Both the position numbers and the translations under genes were made by a program. A DNA stretch of 37,456 bases from Thermoleophilia bacterium (GTDB lineage Bacteria > Actinomycetota > Thermoleophilia > Gaiellales > Gaiellaceae), in NCBI GenBank assembly GCA_025936995.1, contig JAICSH010000018.1, forward strand, positions 1-37,456, written 5' to 3'. Positions within the stretch are counted from its first letter, which is position 1, and the number at the start of each line of letters is the position of its first letter. Of the stretch, positions 15,263-23,161 are shown piece after piece. The notes beneath the pieces were generated by a model, which made no database searches, had not been told where the DNA came from, and saw only the letters and a list, made by a program, of their open reading frames with translations.

Positions 15263-15306
15263 GAGGAGGAGTTTCGCATGGCGGGGTTACGGGGACCGAT
15301 GCGTGG

Positions 15307-15933
15307 ATGGCCGTTGCGCTGCGCCAGAGCAAGCGGTTCGGCGCCGCCAGCCCGGTCACGCGCTACTGGCTCGCCAACTGCGTCGGCTTCTCCATCGCAG
15401 GCGGCGGCCGTGGCACGGTCGAGCGGATCCTGGCGGACGACGACCTGACCGATCCTTCGGTTCTCGAGGTGAGGACGGGCAGACGGCGCATTCGTCGCGT
15501 CCCCACGTCGTCGGTCATCGCCGTCGTCCCCTCCGAGCAGGTGCTCGTCGTCGATCACCGCCGGCGCTTCATGCCGGACCGCCGGCGCGACCTCACCCTG
15601 AGGCTCCGCTGGACGGCCCGCGTTCTCCGCAGGGTCCTGGTCGTCGGGCTGGGCGTCGGCATGGCGATCGCCGCGGAACTGGCACAGCTGGCCCGTCGAG
15701 CGTGGACGCAAGGCTCGCCCGTCGTGGCGCGCGGGAGCCGGCGCGGCGGTAGCGAGGCTACGCGATTGGTACGGTCAGTGCCGTGGCAGTCGTACGGCCG
15801 TTCCGCGCGCTCCGCTACGACCCGGCTGTCGGCGGCGAGCTCGAGTCGCTTGTCGCGCCGCCGTACGACGTCATCGACCCGGGACAGCGCGAAGAGCTCC
15901 TCGGACGAAGCCCGTACAACGTCGTCCACCTGA
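15307..15933 (+). CDS. hypothetical PRC-barrel-like membrane-anchored protein, 3' end overlaps DUF1015 gene
   Basis: The frame from ATG 15307 reads as a plausible protein for about 155 residues. A PRC-barrel-like beta region (RYWLANCVGFSIAGGGRG, DPSVLEVRTGRRRIRRVPTSSVIAVVPSEQVLVVD) is followed by a basic stretch and one membrane segment (VLVVGLGVGMAIAAELAQLA). After about 15780 the frame runs on for 150 bases inside the next gene and becomes Ser/Arg-rich, as an out-of-frame shadow would. The stop at 15933 is therefore probably not ancestral; a lost stop codon or a frameshift near 15740-15780 is possible. PRC-barrel proteins often bind RNA or photosynthetic/division partners. Function here is unknown. 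Confidence 0.5.
   Translation: MAVALRQSKRFGAASPVTRYWLANCVGFSIAGGGRGTVERILADDDLTDPSVLEVRTGRRRIRRVPTSSVIAVVPSEQVLVVDHRRRFMPDRRRDLTLRLRWTARVLRRVLVVGLGVGMAIAAELAQLARRAWTQGSPVVARGSRRGGSEATRLVRSVPWQSYGRSARSATTRLSAASSSRLSRRRTTSSTRDSAKSSSDEARTTSST
15770..15775 (+). promoter_or_regulatory. -10-like hexamer TACGGT before the DUF1015 gene
   Basis: TACGGT lies seven bases before GTG 15783. It suggests a leaderless promoter inside the end of the preceding open frame, which supports GTG 15783 as a true gene start. Confidence 0.4.
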
Positions 15934-16841
15934 CGCTGCCGGACTCCGAGGACGAGGCGGCTGCGAGGCTCGCGGACTGGCGCGGGCGGGGAGTGCTCGT
16001 GCTCGACTCCGAGCCCGCGTGCTGGTGGCTCGCCCAGGAGTACGTCGGCCCGGACGGGGTCGCGGGGCGTCGCGAGGGATTCGTCGCCGCGCTCCAGCTC
16101 GAGGCGTACGAGAGCCGCGTCGTCCTGCCGCACGAGCGCACGCACCCAGGGCCGAAGGAGGGCCGGCTGCGCCTCCTCCGTGCGACCCGCACGCAGCTCG
16201 AGCCCCTCTTCTTCCTCTGGGACGGGACGGTCGAGGTCGACGGGCTCGGCGAGCCGGAGCTCGCCGCCGACGAGGCGGGTGTCGTCTCGCGACTCTGGCG
16301 GCTCGACGACGAGTTCTCCGCCGCGCTCGTGGAGGAGCTGGCCGACGCACAGCTCCTGATCGCCGACGGCCATCATCGGTACGAGACGTCCCTCGCGTTC
16401 CACGAGGAGGACGGGACCGACGCCTCGGCCTGGCTCCTCGCCGTGATCGTTCCGACCGGCCAGGAGGTGCTGACCATCTTCCCGACGCACCGCGTCGCGA
16501 AGGGCACCGACGCCTCCGGGGCGCCGATCGACCCGCCCGGCGACGACCTGCCGGGGCCGGTGCTCTACCGCGGCGGCCGGTACGAGCTGCTCGCGGGCGA
16601 CGGCCTGCTCGATCCCGAGGTCGTCGATCAGGCAGCGCCCGTCGGAGTCACGTATACCCCGCGGCGCGACGAGGCCGTCGCCGCCGTTGACCGCGCCGAG
16701 GCCGAGGCGGCCTTCCTTCTCCGCCCGACCCGCATCGAGGACGTCTGGGACGTCGCGCGCCGGGGTGACGCGATGCCGCAGAAGAGCACGTTCTTCTATC
16801 CGAAGCTGACGTCCGGCCTCCTCATGCTGCCGCTTGACTGA
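15783..16841 (+). CDS. DUF1015-family protein
   Basis: A soluble protein of 352 residues. It has the DUF1015 hallmarks: an N-terminal VRPFRALRYDP, then LVAPPYDVIDPGQREELLGRSPYNVVHLTLP, and the central LIADGHHRYETSLAFHEE. The end is QKSTFFYPKLTSGLLMLPLD. Members are usually somewhat over 400 residues, so this is a shorter version. The family is widespread, has been linked by gene neighbourhood to serine metabolism, and has no settled reaction that I can state. The stop lies 8 bases inside the next gene, an inositol-monophosphatase-like enzyme, suggesting coupled translation and a shared pathway. Confidence 0.85.
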   Translation: MAVVRPFRALRYDPAVGGELESLVAPPYDVIDPGQREELLGRSPYNVVHLTLPDSEDEAAARLADWRGRGVLVLDSEPACWWLAQEYVGPDGVAGRREGFVAALQLEAYESRVVLPHERTHPGPKEGRLRLLRATRTQLEPLFFLWDGTVEVDGLGEPELAADEAGVVSRLWRLDDEFSAALVEELADAQLLIADGHHRYETSLAFHEEDGTDASAWLLAVIVPTGQEVLTIFPTHRVAKGTDASGAPIDPPGDDLPGPVLYRGGRYELLAGDGLLDPEVVDQAAPVGVTYTPRRDEAVAAVDRAEAEAAFLLRPTRIEDVWDVARRGDAMPQKSTFFYPKLTSGLLMLPLD

Positions 16842-17628
16842 CTGGCTCGAGCTGTGCCGGGCCGCGGTCGCCGACGTGGACGCCGTGCTCGCGCGCATGC
16901 CGACCCGCGCCGATCGCGAGCCGGTCGTCGGGGCCGGGCTCGGCGGCGACGAGACGACGGCGATCGACCGCGCCGCCGAGGAGGTGATCCTCGCTCGCGT
17001 CCGCGAGGCGGCCGGCTCGATCGTCTCCGAGGAGGTCGGCCGGCTCGGCGGCGAGGCGCGTCCGCTGGTCGTCGTCGACCCGATCGACGGCTCGCTGAAC
17101 GCGAAGCGCGGCATCCCGTTCTTCTCGGTCTCGATCGCGGTCGCCGAGGGCGAGACGATGGACGACGTCCTCTTCGGCTTCGTCCACGACTTCGGCTCTC
17201 GCGAGGAGTGGACGGCCCGGCGAGGCGAGGGGGCATGGCTGAACGGCGATGCGCTCGGCGACGTGCGGCCGAAGGACGAGGTCGAGATCCTCTCCTTCGA
17301 AGCGACGCGGACCTCGCTCGTCGCACGCGACGCGCCGAAGGTCGCCGAGCTCGCGCACAGGCTGCGGATCATGGGCTCGCTCGCGCTCTCGCTCTGCCAT
17401 CTCGCGGCCGGGCGGGTCGACGCCGTCTGCTCGCTTAAGGGCGCGCGGTCGGTGGACATCGCCGCGGCTCAGCTCCTCTGCCGCGAGGTCGGGCTCGCGA
17501 TCGACCTGTTCGACGTGGAGGACGCTTTCGGCGCAGCGCCGCTCGACCTGGAGCAGCGTTCGCGCGTCGCAGCCGCGGGCTCCGAGGCCGTCTGCGGGCG
17601 CCTCGCAGCCGCGTTGCGCGGCGGCTAG
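16834..17628 (+). CDS. inositol monophosphatase/fructose-1,6-bisphosphatase-family phosphatase
   Basis: A Mg-dependent, Li-sensitive-type sugar phosphatase of 264 residues. The metal site is in VVDPIDGSLNAKRGIPFFSVSIAV, the D-P-x-D-G-S/T signature, with a preceding acidic residue in SIVSEEVGRLG. The second signature, normally W-D-x-A-A, reads S-V-D-I-A-A-A; the Asp ligand is kept but the Trp is Val, so the substrate pocket may differ. In actinobacteria such enzymes act on inositol phosphate or fructose 1,6-bisphosphate. TTG 16834 overlaps the DUF1015 stop by 8 bases. The TAG shares four bases (CTAG) with the stop of the convergent secreted-protein gene. Confidence 0.85.
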   Translation: MTDWLELCRAAVADVDAVLARMPTRADREPVVGAGLGGDETTAIDRAAEEVILARVREAAGSIVSEEVGRLGGEARPLVVVDPIDGSLNAKRGIPFFSVSIAVAEGETMDDVLFGFVHDFGSREEWTARRGEGAWLNGDALGDVRPKDEVEILSFEATRTSLVARDAPKVAELAHRLRIMGSLALSLCHLAAGRVDAVCSLKGARSVDIAAAQLLCREVGLAIDLFDVEDAFGAAPLDLEQRSRVAAAGSEAVCGRLAAALRGG

Positions 17629-19457
17629 AAGGACACGCGCGCGGACGAGCGTGACGTCGTCAGCTTCTTGCCGGCGGCGTTGACCGCCGTCACGCGGGCG
17701 CGCAACCGGTGCCCGAAGTCGCTTCGCCCGAGCCGGTACGTGGCGTGCGTGGCGTGGTGGATGCTCCGGCAACCTCCGCCGCGACCGTTGCAGCGGAGCC
17801 ACTGGTAGCGGTAGCTCTTCGGCGGGCCGCTCCAGGTGCCGTGGCTCACGACGACGCGCCTGCCGACCCGCATGAGCCCCGTGATCCGCGGCGCCCTCTT
17901 CAGGTGCGGGACACTGACGACCAGGGCACTGCGCTTGGTGAGCGCCTGCGTCGAGCCGGCGGCGTTCGTCGCCGTGACCACCACCTCGAACGTGTGGCCG
18001 GCGTCCTCGCCGAGCATGAAGAAATCGGTTCCTGTTGCTCCCCCGACCGGCACGCAACTCGTGCCCTTGGCACTGCAGCGCATCCACTGGTAGGTGAAGG
18101 TCGCGGGTGTGTTCCAGCTCCCGGGCTTCACTTTCAGCACCTTTCCGACCGCCGGGACTCCCGAGAGGGTGGGCGGCGCCGTCGCGCTCGGCACGGGGAC
18201 CACCAGTGCGGTCGGAGTCGACTCGGCCAGGGTCGAGCTCCCGGCCGCGTTCGCGGCAGTGATGCCGATGCGGAGCACGTTTCCGCCATCCGCTGCAGTC
18301 AACTGATACGCCGCTCCGGTGCCACCGGGAATCGGGGAACACGTCGAGGCGCTCGTGGTGGCGCACCGGAGCCAGTTGTACGTGAAGCCCGTCGGCGACT
18401 GTGACCATGTGCCGGTCGTCGCGGAGAGCACATGCCCCACGATGGCGCTTCCGGAGACTGAGGGACCGCTGAAGATCACCGGAACGCCGAGGTAACGCTG
18501 GACACACCTGCTGCCGTCGTTGCTGTACTCCTGCTGGAGGTCGTAATGGTTGCCGTTGATCACCTGGTTGTAGGCGTCGGCTCCCTGAGTGCCGCCAAGA
18601 TTCGGGCCGAAGTCGAAGAGGCAGAGGTCGCCGTTCTCCTGTCCGTTTGAAGCCAGCCACGCGTTGCCGTCGGGATCGGTGATGGCCTCGTTGTGCTCGT
18701 GGCTGATCGTGTTGATCGTCGTATCGGCATCTGGATCGTTGGGGAATCCCTGGCTCGAGTCGGTGCACCCCGGGCCTGGCCCTTCAAATGGTTCGTTGGC
18801 GTAGATCACGTCTTCGCCTGCGGAATCGAAGAAGTCGCTGTGATACGCGCAGAACTTGTGTGTCGAGCACTCGCCGGCGTCGAAGCACGACCCCGCACCG
18901 CTTGGCGTTATGAGGAAGTACATGTTCGTGAGGCCGCCGTGCAAGCCATGCGCCGTGAGGACGTTCTGGAGCTCTGCCTGGAGCTGTGCGTCACTTAGAC
19001 AGACAGGGTCGCTCCCGTCGTCACACCCGTTCGACGGAAACGTGGTTGTGTCCACGATCGCGCCGCCGAAGGCCGACTGGTACGAGATCGGTCCGCCTCC
19101 GTCGGAGTACTGCGTCGCTGCTGAGTACACGTTGTCAACCCCGCCACTCGCGGCGGCGACGTCGGTGAAGTACTGGTCGATCGTGTTTTCGTAGGTTGGG
19201 TCGAGTGTGAATCCACTCGGGAACCAGTAGATCGCGTACGTCGTGCTCGAATGCATCACTGGCCCGCCGTGGTAAAGGAGGTCGAAGGGGCTCGACAGGC
19301 CAAGTGCGCCGAGCGCGTGGGACGCCCCGGTCGTGCCGGCGTGCGGGACCACACCGAGAATCCGCCCGTGTGTGCTTCTCGTCACGCCACCGCTCGCCCC
19401 CGCGGCGGTTCCGAGCAGCGCAAGCACGGTTGCCAGCGTGACGAGCGACCCCCTCAT
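17625..19457 (-). CDS. secreted EXORDIUM-like protein with three C-terminal Ig-like repeats
   Basis: A 610-residue exported protein. MRGSLVTLATVLALLGTAAGA is a signal peptide. The N-terminal ~340 residues show FDLLYHGGPVMHSSTTYAIYW and the ISHEHNEAITDPDGNAW motif (His253, Glu254, His255, Glu257). These resemble the EXORDIUM/phosphate-induced-protein family and its H-E-x-x-E-type motif, which looks metalloprotease-like but is not HExxH. Eight or more Cys point to disulfides outside the cell. Three Ig-like modules of about 95 residues follow, each with a G-x-W...Y-x-W-x-R-C core and an A-x-N-A-A-G-S end, likely for cell-wall or surface attachment. ATG 19457 is chosen for the signal peptide; the frame extends upstream over a neighbour. 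A protease or an adhesin are both possible. Confidence 0.72.
   Translation of the reverse strand: MRGSLVTLATVLALLGTAAGASGGVTRSTHGRILGVVPHAGTTGASHALGALGLSSPFDLLYHGGPVMHSSTTYAIYWFPSGFTLDPTYENTIDQYFTDVAAASGGVDNVYSAATQYSDGGGPISYQSAFGGAIVDTTTFPSNGCDDGSDPVCLSDAQLQAELQNVLTAHGLHGGLTNMYFLITPSGAGSCFDAGECSTHKFCAYHSDFFDSAGEDVIYANEPFEGPGPGCTDSSQGFPNDPDADTTINTISHEHNEAITDPDGNAWLASNGQENGDLCLFDFGPNLGGTQGADAYNQVINGNHYDLQQEYSNDGSRCVQRYLGVPVIFSGPSVSGSAIVGHVLSATTGTWSQSPTGFTYNWLRCATTSASTCSPIPGGTGAAYQLTAADGGNVLRIGITAANAAGSSTLAESTPTALVVPVPSATAPPTLSGVPAVGKVLKVKPGSWNTPATFTYQWMRCSAKGTSCVPVGGATGTDFFMLGEDAGHTFEVVVTATNAAGSTQALTKRSALVVSVPHLKRAPRITGLMRVGRRVVVSHGTWSGPPKSYRYQWLRCNGRGGGCRSIHHATHATYRLGRSDFGHRLRARVTAVNAAGKKLTTSRSSARVSF
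17628..18495 (-). repeat. Three tandem Ig-like protein repeats
   Basis: Within the secreted protein, three diverged copies each of about 285-300 bases carry G-T/S-W, Y-x-W-x-R-C, a Cys about 9 residues later, then D-x-G and T-A-x-N-A-A-G. The last copy is lysine/arginine-rich. The same module recurs in the two proteins encoded at 27484-29506. Confidence 0.75.
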
Positions 19458-19506
19458 CTTCCCCACCACGATTGCACGTCGACCCCGGAAAGCCAAGTCC
19501 GTCAGC

Positions 19507-20229
19507 TCACTTGGGGGTGGAGAGCGTCGCGGCGATTCGGGTGAGCTTTCGGGCGGCCGCCTCGAACGACGCGGCCGAGTCGCCGAGTCTTCCGGCATCC
19601 GACTGGAGCTTCGTCAGCTGCTGCCCGAGATACGTGGCCTGGCTCGCGACGTAGCCGGGGTCGATCTGCCCGGCGGGCGTCGTCGTGAGATAGGTGTCGA
19701 GCGTCTTCAGCTCGCCGGCGATCCGGCCCGCGGAGCCGGTGAGCGAGCCGGCGTCGGAGGACATCGCCGTTGCGGACGAGCTCGCCGTGGCCGCGTCGCC
19801 GCTGATCCTGGCGCCGACCGCTCGCTCGGACGCTGCCGTTGCCGCGGCGGCGGCGCGGGCGTCCGCGGCTGCGCTCTCGGCGGCGGCGAGCGACGTTCGC
19901 AGCGTGCTCAGCTGCTGCTCGAGCGCATGCTCGTGCGCGGTCGCCGTGGCGAGCGCCTCCCGGGCGGCCGTGTCGCGCTGCGCCTGGTGGCGCCAGCCGA
20001 TCGAGAACGCCGCGGCGCTGATGAGCCCGCCGCAGATGAAGGCGAGGCCGGCGAGCAGCCACGCCGAGCGCGGCAGCTTCCGCCGTGCCGTGCCGTGGCT
20101 CGCGTTCGCGAGTGGCCGGCGCTCCTCGAGCAGCGGCCAGCGAGTGGTGGACTCCGAGGTCACCAGGGAGCGCTTCGCCGCGCGGCGACCGGCTCCTGCT
20201 ACCGGTCGCGGTTGCGCAACGTCCACCAC
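19507..20229 (-). CDS. hypothetical single-pass membrane protein with Ala-rich coiled coil
   Basis: A protein of about 240 residues with no recognised family. A basic N-terminal tail of some 50 residues is followed by one membrane segment (SAWLLAGLAFICGGLISAAAFSIGW) and then a long Ala/Ser-rich, heptad-like region (ALEQQLSTLRTSLAAAESAAADARAAAAA and on). The end is amphipathic and Gln/Lys-containing. The layout, a cytosolic tail and an extracytoplasmic coiled coil, suits a structural or division-related envelope protein. GTG 20229 overlaps the upstream small gene by 31 bases; the in-frame GTG at 20163 avoids the overlap and is equally possible. It reads in the same direction as the secreted protein downstream, 49 bases away. 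Confidence 0.62.
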   Translation of the reverse strand: MVDVAQPRPVAGAGRRAAKRSLVTSESTTRWPLLEERRPLANASHGTARRKLPRSAWLLAGLAFICGGLISAAAFSIGWRHQAQRDTAAREALATATAHEHALEQQLSTLRTSLAAAESAAADARAAAAATAASERAVGARISGDAATASSSATAMSSDAGSLTGSAGRIAGELKTLDTYLTTTPAGQIDPGYVASQATYLGQQLTKLQSDAGRLGDSAASFEAAARKLTRIAATLSTPK

Positions 20230-20489
20230 AGCCGGAGCGGGAGCATCCCGAGGAACGGCGCTCGCCGCCCGACCTCGTCCCGGTCCTCACGATCGAAGGA
20301 CGTCGCGAAGCGGGCGGCCTCGGCGGCGCTCGCGTACTCCTTCGAGCCGCCGGCCCCGCAGCCGCGCTCGCACGTCCACCGCATCGTCGCCCCCTCTGTC
20401 CGGAAGCGATATCGGTGACCGAAGACCCGGCAGCTCAGCACGCGCCGGAGCGTAACCGCGGCCCCCGCCTCCGCGTTGACGACGCACAT
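20199..20489 (-). CDS. small Cys-containing hypothetical protein
   Basis: Up to 96 residues. The conserved-looking part begins VLSCRVFGHRYRF and continues with a C-x3-C pair (TCERGCGAGGSKEYASAAEAARFATSFDREDRDEVGRRAP) and an amphipathic end FLGMLPLRLWWTLRNRDR. I have seen similar short actinobacterial hypothetical proteins of the form LxGHRW...C-x-x-C...GSKxYxTAxEAARYA, some labelled phage-related DUF1660, but the function is unknown. A zinc knuckle using the Cys/His residues is possible. ATG 20489 makes its start overlap the divergent MFS start in CATG; GTG 20441 would leave room for a promoter and starts closer to the conserved part. Confidence 0.6.
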   Translation of the reverse strand: MCVVNAEAGAAVTLRRVLSCRVFGHRYRFRTEGATMRWTCERGCGAGGSKEYASAAEAARFATSFDREDRDEVGRRAPFLGMLPLRLWWTLRNRDR

Positions 20490-22055
20490 GAGCAGCGAGA
20501 CCGCCTACGTCGAGACCGGCCGCATCGAGACGAACATCCCGGGCAGCTCACCGACCGCTTCGGGCGGAAGAAGCTCTTCCTCATCACGCTCGGCGTCTAC
20601 ATCGTCGCCACGCTCGCGACCGCCGCCTCCTGGACGGCCTGGTTCTTCTTCCTCTGCCGCTTCCTGACCGGCGCCGGAATCGGCGGCGAGTACGCGGCGA
20701 TCAACTCCGCGATCGACGAGCTCATACCCGCACGGGTGCGCGGCCGCGTCGATCTGATCATCAACGGCTCCTACTGGGTCGGCGCGGCCGCCGGCTCCGG
20801 GATCTCGCTGCTGCTGCTCGACAAGACGCTGCTCTCGGCGAGCGTCGGCTGGCGGAACTCGTTCTTCCTGGGCGCGGCGCTCGGCTTGGGCGTCCTGTTC
20901 GTCCGCCGCAACGTCCCGGAGAGCCCGCGGTGGCTCTTCATCCACGGACGAGAGGAGGAAGCCGAGGCGATCGTGCGCGACATCGAGACGTCGGTGGAGC
21001 AGGAGGACGACGAGCATCTCGAAGAACCCGACCGCTCGATCACGGTGCGGCAGCGCGAGTCGATCCCGTTCCGGGAGATCGCGAAGACCGCATTCCAGCG
21101 CTATCCGCGCCGGGCGATCCTCGGTCTCGCGCTCTTCATCGGTCAGGCGTTCCTCTACAACGGCGTCACGTTCAACCTCGGGACGCTCTACACGACCTTC
21201 TGGAGCGTCTCCTCGAGCTTCGTCCCGGTCTTCATCGTCGTCTTCGCGGCCGGCAACTTCCTCGGCCCGCTCCTGCTCGGCCGGCTCTTCGACACGGTCG
21301 GGCGGAAGCCGATGATCGCGGGCACGTACATCGGCTCGGCCGTGGTCGCCGCGATCATGGCGTTCCTCTTCTTCGGGCAAGGGCTCGGCGGCTCGCCGTG
21401 GGCGTTCGAGGCGTTCGTCTTCGGCACGTTCTTCCTCGCCTCCGCGGGTGCGAGCGCCGCATACCTCACCGTGAGCGAGATCTTTCCGATGGAGACGCGC
21501 GCCCTGGCGATCGCGTTCTTCTTCGCCGTCGGCACCGGCATCGGCGGGATCATCGGGCCGCTCCTGTTCGGCAACCTCATCGCGTCGGGTAGCCGCGGCG
21601 AGGTGGCGACCGCCTTCCTCATCGGCGCCGGCGTGATGGCGATCGGCGGGATCGTGGAGCTCTTCTTCGGCGTCAAGGCCGAGCAGGTGCCGCTCGAGGA
21701 CATCGCGAAGCCGCTCACGGCCGAGGAGGCGGAACAGGTGCCGGAGCGCGAGCGCGAGGGACGCAGGCGCTACCGGCCCGGCCCCGGCATGGAGTATCCG
21801 TACTACTCGCCGGGACTCATGGGGACGTCGCTGCGCCGGCCGACGGCCCTGACCGAGCTGCAGCGCGAGGTCGAGGCGATCGGGCGCGCGGTCGACGAGG
21901 GCGGAACGATTTCGCGTGAGGAACTGTTCCGCACGGTCGGAGCACGTCGCTGGGGCCCTGGACGCTTCCGGCGCGCGCTCGGAGAGGCAGTGGCCGCCGG
22001 GCGGATCCGGCGCACGGCACGCGGCCGGTTCGAGGCGCCTGAGCCCGGCACCTAA
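20488..22055 (+). pseudogene. MFS sugar-type transporter broken by internal deletion and frameshift
   Basis: From ATG 20488 the frame reads MSSETAYVETGRIETNIP, the usual start of a well-known actinobacterial MFS group. After about base 20543 the homology continues only in another frame, GQLTDRFGRKKLFLITLGVY. The family normally has about 70 residues between these points, including the first two membrane segments; they are missing and the frame shifts. The remainder is intact: ten or so membrane segments, GAGIGGEYAAINSAIDELIPARVRG, PESPRWLFIHGREEEAE, a second DTVGRKP signature loop, and a C-terminal cytosolic extension with a winged-helix-like end. As written it cannot make a full transporter. 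An assembly error is the main alternative. Confidence 0.75.
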
Positions 22056-22059
22056 GCGC

Positions 22060-22065
22060 TACGCT
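22060..22065 (+). promoter_or_regulatory. -10-like hexamer TACGCT before mrp
   Basis: TACGCT stands seven bases before GTG 22073 in an 17-base gap after the MFS stop, with no ribosome binding site. This fits a leaderless start. Confidence 0.4.
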
Positions 22066-22072
22066 CGCCATC

Positions 22073-23152
22073 GTGGCTGTCTCTCTCGACGACGTCCGGA
22101 CGGCGCTCGAGCAGGTGATCGACCCGGAGCTCCGGCGTCCGGTCACCGAGCTCGACATGGTGCGCGATCTCGAGGCCCACGACGGCGTCGTCGCGCTCAC
22201 GATCGTCCTCACGATCGCCGGCTGCCCGCTGCGCGACTCCTTCGAGGATCAGGTCGAGCGCGCCCTTGCAGACGTGCCCGGAGTGACGGGGGTCGAGCTC
22301 TCCTTCGACGTGATGACGCCCGAGGAGCGGCAGGCGCTCACGCAGAAGCTGCGCGGCGGAGCGCCCGAGCGTGACGGGGTGATCCGGCTGCCGGCCGACT
22401 GCCGCGTGCTCGCGATCGCGAGCGGCAAGGGCGGTGTGGGCAAGTCGTCGCTCTCCGCGAACCTCGCGGTGGCGCTCTCGCAGCTCGGCCACCGGGTAGG
22501 CGTGCTCGACGCGGACATCTACGGGCATTCGATCCCGCACGTGCTCGGCATCCGCCAGCGCCCGGTCGCGGTGGACGACCTGATCGTGCCGCCGGTGCAG
22601 GACGATCTGAAGCTCATGTCGATCGGCTTCTTCCTCGAGAGCAGCAACGAGCCCGTGATGTGGCGCGGCCCGATGCTCCATCGCGCGCTCGAGCAGTTCC
22701 TCACTGACGTCCACTGGGGCGAGATCGACGTCCTCGTCGTCGACATGCCGCCCGGGACCGGGGACATCTCGATCTCGCTCGGCCAGCTCCTGCCGCGGGC
22801 CGAGGTCGTCGTCGTGACGACGCCGCAGAAGCTCGCGCAGGACGTCGCTGCCCGAGCCGCTGCGATGGCTCAGAAGACGAACATGCGCCTCCTCGGCGTC
22901 GTCGAGAACATGTCCGGCGACGTCTTCGGGAGCGGCGGCGGCGAGGAGCTCGCGAACGAGCTCGGGGTCCCGCTGCTCGGCACCATCCCGCTCGATCCGG
23001 TCCTGCGCGAGCAGGGCGACGCAGGCGCGCCCGTCGTCTCCGCGCAGCCCGAGGCGGAGTCGGCGCGGGCGATCGTCGCGATCGCCGAGGAGATCCAGGC
23101 GCTCCGCCGCGAGCGCGGCGGCATCGTCAAGTCACTGCCGCTCGTCGGCTGA
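22073..23152 (+). CDS. mrp: Mrp/ApbC-family P-loop ATPase (iron-sulfur carrier type)
   Basis: A 359-residue ATPase that in characterised relatives carries and hands over Fe-S clusters to apoproteins. An N-terminal MIP18/DUF59 domain (about 1-85; ALEQVIDPELRRPVTELDMV, AGCPLRDSFEDQVERAL) precedes the ParA/MinD-type ATPase. The deviant P-loop is GKGGVGKS at 118-125. Also visible are VGVLDADIYGHSIPHVLG, PVMWRGPMLHRALEQFLTDVHW and LVVDMPPGTGDI. The C-terminal C-x-x-C that bridges the cluster in many members is replaced by ENMSGDVFGSGGGEELANELG, as in other actinobacterial copies, so cluster binding may differ. GTG 22073 follows a leaderless-type -10. No suf or isc gene is adjacent. Confidence 0.92.
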   Translation: MAVSLDDVRTALEQVIDPELRRPVTELDMVRDLEAHDGVVALTIVLTIAGCPLRDSFEDQVERALADVPGVTGVELSFDVMTPEERQALTQKLRGGAPERDGVIRLPADCRVLAIASGKGGVGKSSLSANLAVALSQLGHRVGVLDADIYGHSIPHVLGIRQRPVAVDDLIVPPVQDDLKLMSIGFFLESSNEPVMWRGPMLHRALEQFLTDVHWGEIDVLVVDMPPGTGDISISLGQLLPRAEVVVVTTPQKLAQDVAARAAAMAQKTNMRLLGVVENMSGDVFGSGGGEELANELGVPLLGTIPLDPVLREQGDAGAPVVSAQPEAESARAIVAIAEEIQALRRERGGIVKSLPLVG

Positions 23153-23161
23153 GCCTGCGTC

